DNA of 64,000 bases from Todiramphus chloris collaris (lineage: Eukaryota; Chordata; Aves; Coraciiformes; Alcedinidae): the NCBI GenBank assembly GCA_025345505.1, contig JANVCC010000062.1, positions 14,238,809 to 14,302,808 of the forward strand, in the 5' to 3' direction. Position 1 is the first letter of the stretch. Every line of letters starts with the position of its first letter. This document shows positions 60,600 to 64,000 of the stretch, piece after piece. Under the pieces are notes generated by a model. It saw nothing but the letters and a program-made list of their open reading frames with translations, searched no databases and was not told the origin of the DNA. The position numbers and the translations under genes were made by a program.

Positions 60600-61200
60600 G
60601 CCTTCACCTGAGGCAGGGGACTGGAGTAGCTCCAATAAGAATCTAATGGTAAAAGAAAAGTTCCTCTGCAGAGGAAAAGAGGGGGCTGAGGGAAAAATCA
60701 AGGAATTACCAGCTACTATCATTAACATTTTTTTATATACACTGAAATAGCTTTTAAATAAATGAAAACTGTAAAATGCTTATTGTACTTACACTGCTTG
60801 GCTGGAAATCACACTACTTTGCAAATTGAATAAAAATTACCTGAATTTCTGGAAGAAAATTCACATTAATAATTTAATGTTATGAAGTGTCTTTTGGGGA
60901 TATTAATCGAGACAACAAGACATAGGGTAATTTCTGTTATATGGAAGTTTATGTAGTAGAATAAATAAGTAACTCAGTTACACTCAGCAGACAAACGTGC
61001 AACAGAGAAATGCCAGACTGTACAGGAAGGTAACCCAAGAGTCAGCAAACAGCTGCCTTTAAATCTCTTTAAACGCTCTGTCTACAGCTCAAGAATCTTT
61101 AAAACAGTCTTCTCCCCTCCTTGCTAAAACCCCTGAACCTTAACACTGTGCAAGATAAAAAGGAACCTGGGCTCCAAAAAATGTCCATCTTTGATGTCTG
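60600..61200. other. Non-coding stretch, nothing recognised
   Basis: AT-rich sequence without repeat or gene signature. Confidence 0.6.
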
Positions 61201-61203
61201 TCT

Positions 61204-61440
61204 TGGAACATATGAGTGGCCACACTATTTCAGATCAAAGGTCCCTCTCTCCCAGTATAATCTTGCAGCCTCCAAGCAGAAGCAGTTTAGGACATTTTCT
61301 GAGCTTCCTGTGCTTTGCCTTCCCAGTTACCCCAGCATATCTACCAAGTACCTGTTCAGTCTTCCTTAAAAATCCTTGTTGTGGAAGTAAAAGGCACACA
61401 TCTTTTGACAAGGAGTCTCACAGGTCTGATAGCTGCTTGT
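61204..61440 (-). mobile_element. Ancient amniote CR1 relic, 3' part
   Basis: Read on plus, GGAACATATGAGTGGCCACA, then TTTCAGATCAAAGGTCCC and CTCTCCCAGTAT, matches the reverse complement of the 3' terminus of an old amniote CR1 family (GGAACATAAGAATGGCCATA, GTCAGACCAAAGGTCCAT, CTAGCCCAGTAT). The later GACAAGGAGTCTCACAGGTC matches its GGCAAGGAGTTCCACAGGTT segment. The middle is strongly mutated and shortened. It is far older than the copies at 31.7 and 38.5 kb. Compared from memory. Confidence 0.75.
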
Positions 61441-61444
61441 TTTA

Positions 61445-64000
61445 TCTAATCAAGCATTTATATAAAGTACAGCAGCCTCTTTAATGAGAGGCTCAATACA
61501 GTACCTTGCCCGTAGGGCTGAAAGACCAACAGACTGACAATAGTGCCTTTACCTTCACGTTATGTACATCAATGACTTCAAAATCTGTTCCTTCTTTCAT
61601 GCTCTAATTGTTCCTTTCCAGTTGGGCTCTTCCATCCATTTGCTCCATTGTAACACCATACCTTCAAAGCCAACAAAACATTATTCCAGTCCATCCTCTT
61701 CACTCTTGTCACCAAGTCACTTAAAAATTCACATTGTTTTTTAATCAGAGGTTGTTTTTTTCTTTTGCTCTCTTCACTCCTCCAAATCCCACACTTAGAC
61801 CATTTCCAAATCCTGATGGTTTTCCCTCCAGAAAGCTCTAGCGTGTATCACTGTAAGTAAAGCTTATCCAAAGTGCCATAATTATCCAGCTTCATTGGTT
61901 CAAATTCCTCTTGCCTGGCTTTGTTAACATCAGTGCTTCTGGGTCCAGTACAAATAAAACAGAGCTCCAAAGATGCTAGGAAGGTAGAACAGCCAAACCG
62001 CAGAAGCCACAGGTAGATTTGGAGATCAAATATAAGGAAAACTCTGGAGTATGGCCAGCACAGATCGAGTCTTCAGGGACTGTTGTTGTCAAAATCCCAG
62101 ATTGTGTAATAGGAAATGTTTAGAGGCCTGTGATACAGCCAAATTTCATCAGGTTCCTGACCTCAAGCTCTCCAACTTCTCAAACAAATGGTAATAAGAT
62201 CATTTCTTTTTTAACCATTGATGAAGCAACATAATTTGCCTTAAATTTTCTCTTTGCCTATTGAAACTTTCCCCAAAAATTTTAATAACTTAGCACAGCA
62301 GGTAAATGACAGTGTTGATGGTGACTTTCAACATAAGGTTTACTAGCCAAGGATGAGAATTGTCACAGCCATTCTAAGTACTTTTCTGTTTTTCTCCCAC
62401 TGAATAAAGATTTCCAGTCTCTGAATGGTTGTAGTAATCTAATTTGTATAAATGATGGATACAAATATCCAAACAGAAAATTGACAGTGTTACTTGTGCT
62501 GTATGAATTCACACCTTGGTTTACTATGCACTACTTCCTGTCCCAGATTCAAACTAACACAGCAGTATTGAAGAAGAGCAGAATTTGTCTTTTAATTTTT
62601 ACTTCTGAATAGCAACTCCAAATGTCAACTTCCATACTCTAATTCATCTTTGGATAGCCCTTAGCAACTAAGCAAAACGTAAAGCTTTGCAGTATGGGGC
62701 AAATCACTTTCAGTACACCTCAAAAAAATACTCAGAGTGCCTTCCAGAAGGGGGAGACCAGGTGAAGACTAAGGGGCATCTCCGGTCAGTCAGTCACATT
62801 TTCAGACTGTTAGGAAACAATTAAAACATTCTGATCATAGGTTGCCAAAGCACAAGCACCAACAGTTGCAACTCCTTAGGAAAATACAGCAGAAGATTTC
62901 TCAGACACGAGGCCAAGAGCAGCATTTGACAGATACCCTCAGTCTGCAGGAGTCAGATGAAAAGAAGTACAAGAAAGTTTATGCCCTGTAAAACTGGCAA
63001 CTTAGCCATGCTTTTCCTTACAAGAGTTTTAATGCATGAACCCCAGTAGCTGTTCAGCTCTTACTTGCTTAAACTGACATAGGTATTAGGCAAGGATCAA
63101 GCACATGCCCACTGCAGTTTCCTTCAATGAGGGTTACAAGTGATCAGCACACCTCTATTAATATAGATTTTGTGTTGAAACCTCAAAATAAAGAAACAAG
63201 TGGTGGTAACAAAAAGTAAACAGACAACTTTTAGTGACAAATAAGTAAACCCCCCCAATACATGAAAAAGAATTAAATTGGCAAAAATATTTCAAATCAA
63301 ATTAGCACCATAAAATGAAGCAAACACTGTATTTTGACTTCACTTCTCAGGAAGGGCTCAGTTTTGATCTGTAAATATTTTATATATCCCATTTATTTCT
63401 TAAGTGAGTGAATTTTGCATCCACTTTTTCTAGCAAATTCTAAGCAGGAGTGCAATAAAGTTGAATAAAGTATCAATCCTGTTCAAGTTCTGTTGCACCA
63501 GTGAAGTCTGCTGGATGCACTAGTTAGTTCAGCCTTCACATATCATGAACCTTTTAACAGAATTGTATTTAACACAACAGCACCATAACCCTTTCTAGGA
63601 TACTACCAAAGTAGTCATCACCAGGGGTGCAGTTGTTAAAATGTGCTTAGAAGGACAGATAATCCATTGATATTTAATTATAATGCTTTGGATCAAGGCT
63701 TGGCTGAGGGAATATAAACCAAATCCTAAAAAAACATGATAGAAACCATTGGCCAACAGCATTCACGGTTCTTATTTTATTTTTTAAGTAACCTGAACAC
63801 GTTAAAGAATTCTCCCCCTACATAAACAGGCAATGTTCAGAAGTTCTGCAGCACCATACACAGAATTCCCCTTCTCTGCTTATTTAACCCAGGAATTCAG
63901 AAGAAATTGCACATTGCTTTTAATCAGTCAAGATAGAGCTCTGAGAGAGCATTATGGAAAAAGAAAAAGGCAAAATAGAATGTATTTGCATATATCACAT
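61445..64000. other. Non-coding stretch to window end
   Basis: No recognised gene, RNA or mobile element. The largest frame is about 60 codons. A short C7 run lies near 63251. Confidence 0.6.

Noticed and set aside
1..64000. CRISPR array, operon or prophage
   Set aside because: No regularly spaced repeats, no tightly packed long reading frames and no ribosome-binding-site pattern. The retroelements show vertebrate nuclear DNA.
1..64000. Endogenous retrovirus or LTR element
   Set aside because: No paired long terminal repeats, primer-binding site or retroviral-like coding remnant was recognised by eye.

Overview
This window reads as vertebrate nuclear DNA, most likely from a bird. It is AT-rich, CpG-poor and low in repeats. 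The repeats that can be recognised are CR1 retrotransposon 3' ends of the avian kind, older amniote CR1 relics, one MIR-type SINE relic and simple repeats. Nothing typical of mammals (Alu, B1, recent L1) was seen, and there is no prokaryotic gene organisation. The species cannot be told from the sequence alone.

No protein-coding gene could be recognised on either strand. The longest open reading frame starting at a start codon is about 149 codons. None of the frames contains a protein domain I recognise, and their sizes look like chance for AT-rich DNA. The window is therefore best read as intergenic or deep-intronic sequence. Only one weak candidate exon is listed, inside a CpG-rich patch near 26 kb.

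Layout. 0-5 kb: featureless DNA with a G-tract and an A/C tract. 5.2-5.8 kb: palindromes and duplicated TTAATTAA motifs that look regulatory. 7.8-8.0 kb: a homeodomain/E-box cluster. 8-21 kb: plain non-coding DNA with poly-A/T, purine-rich and TA/CA simple repeats. 21.1-23.5 kb: a nest of old retroelements (tRNA-like head, CR1, MIR-type SINE, ancient CR1, CR1 tail). 25.6-26.4 kb: a CpG-rich patch with a CTCF-like motif and a possible minus-strand exon. 28.4 kb: a hairpin with G-runs in its loop. 29.5 kb: a possible regulatory block. 31.7 kb and 38.5 kb: two better-preserved CR1 fragments. 36.3-37.1 kb: two long strand-biased A/C tracts. 40.4 kb and 50.2-50.7 kb: possible regulatory blocks. 61.2 kb: an ancient CR1 relic on the minus strand. 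The rest holds nothing I can support.

No previously undescribed system can be demonstrated here. The best leads are the CpG-rich patch at 26 kb, the G-run hairpin at 28.4 kb and the transcription-factor motif clusters. All of them need cross-species alignment or expression data, which I could not run.
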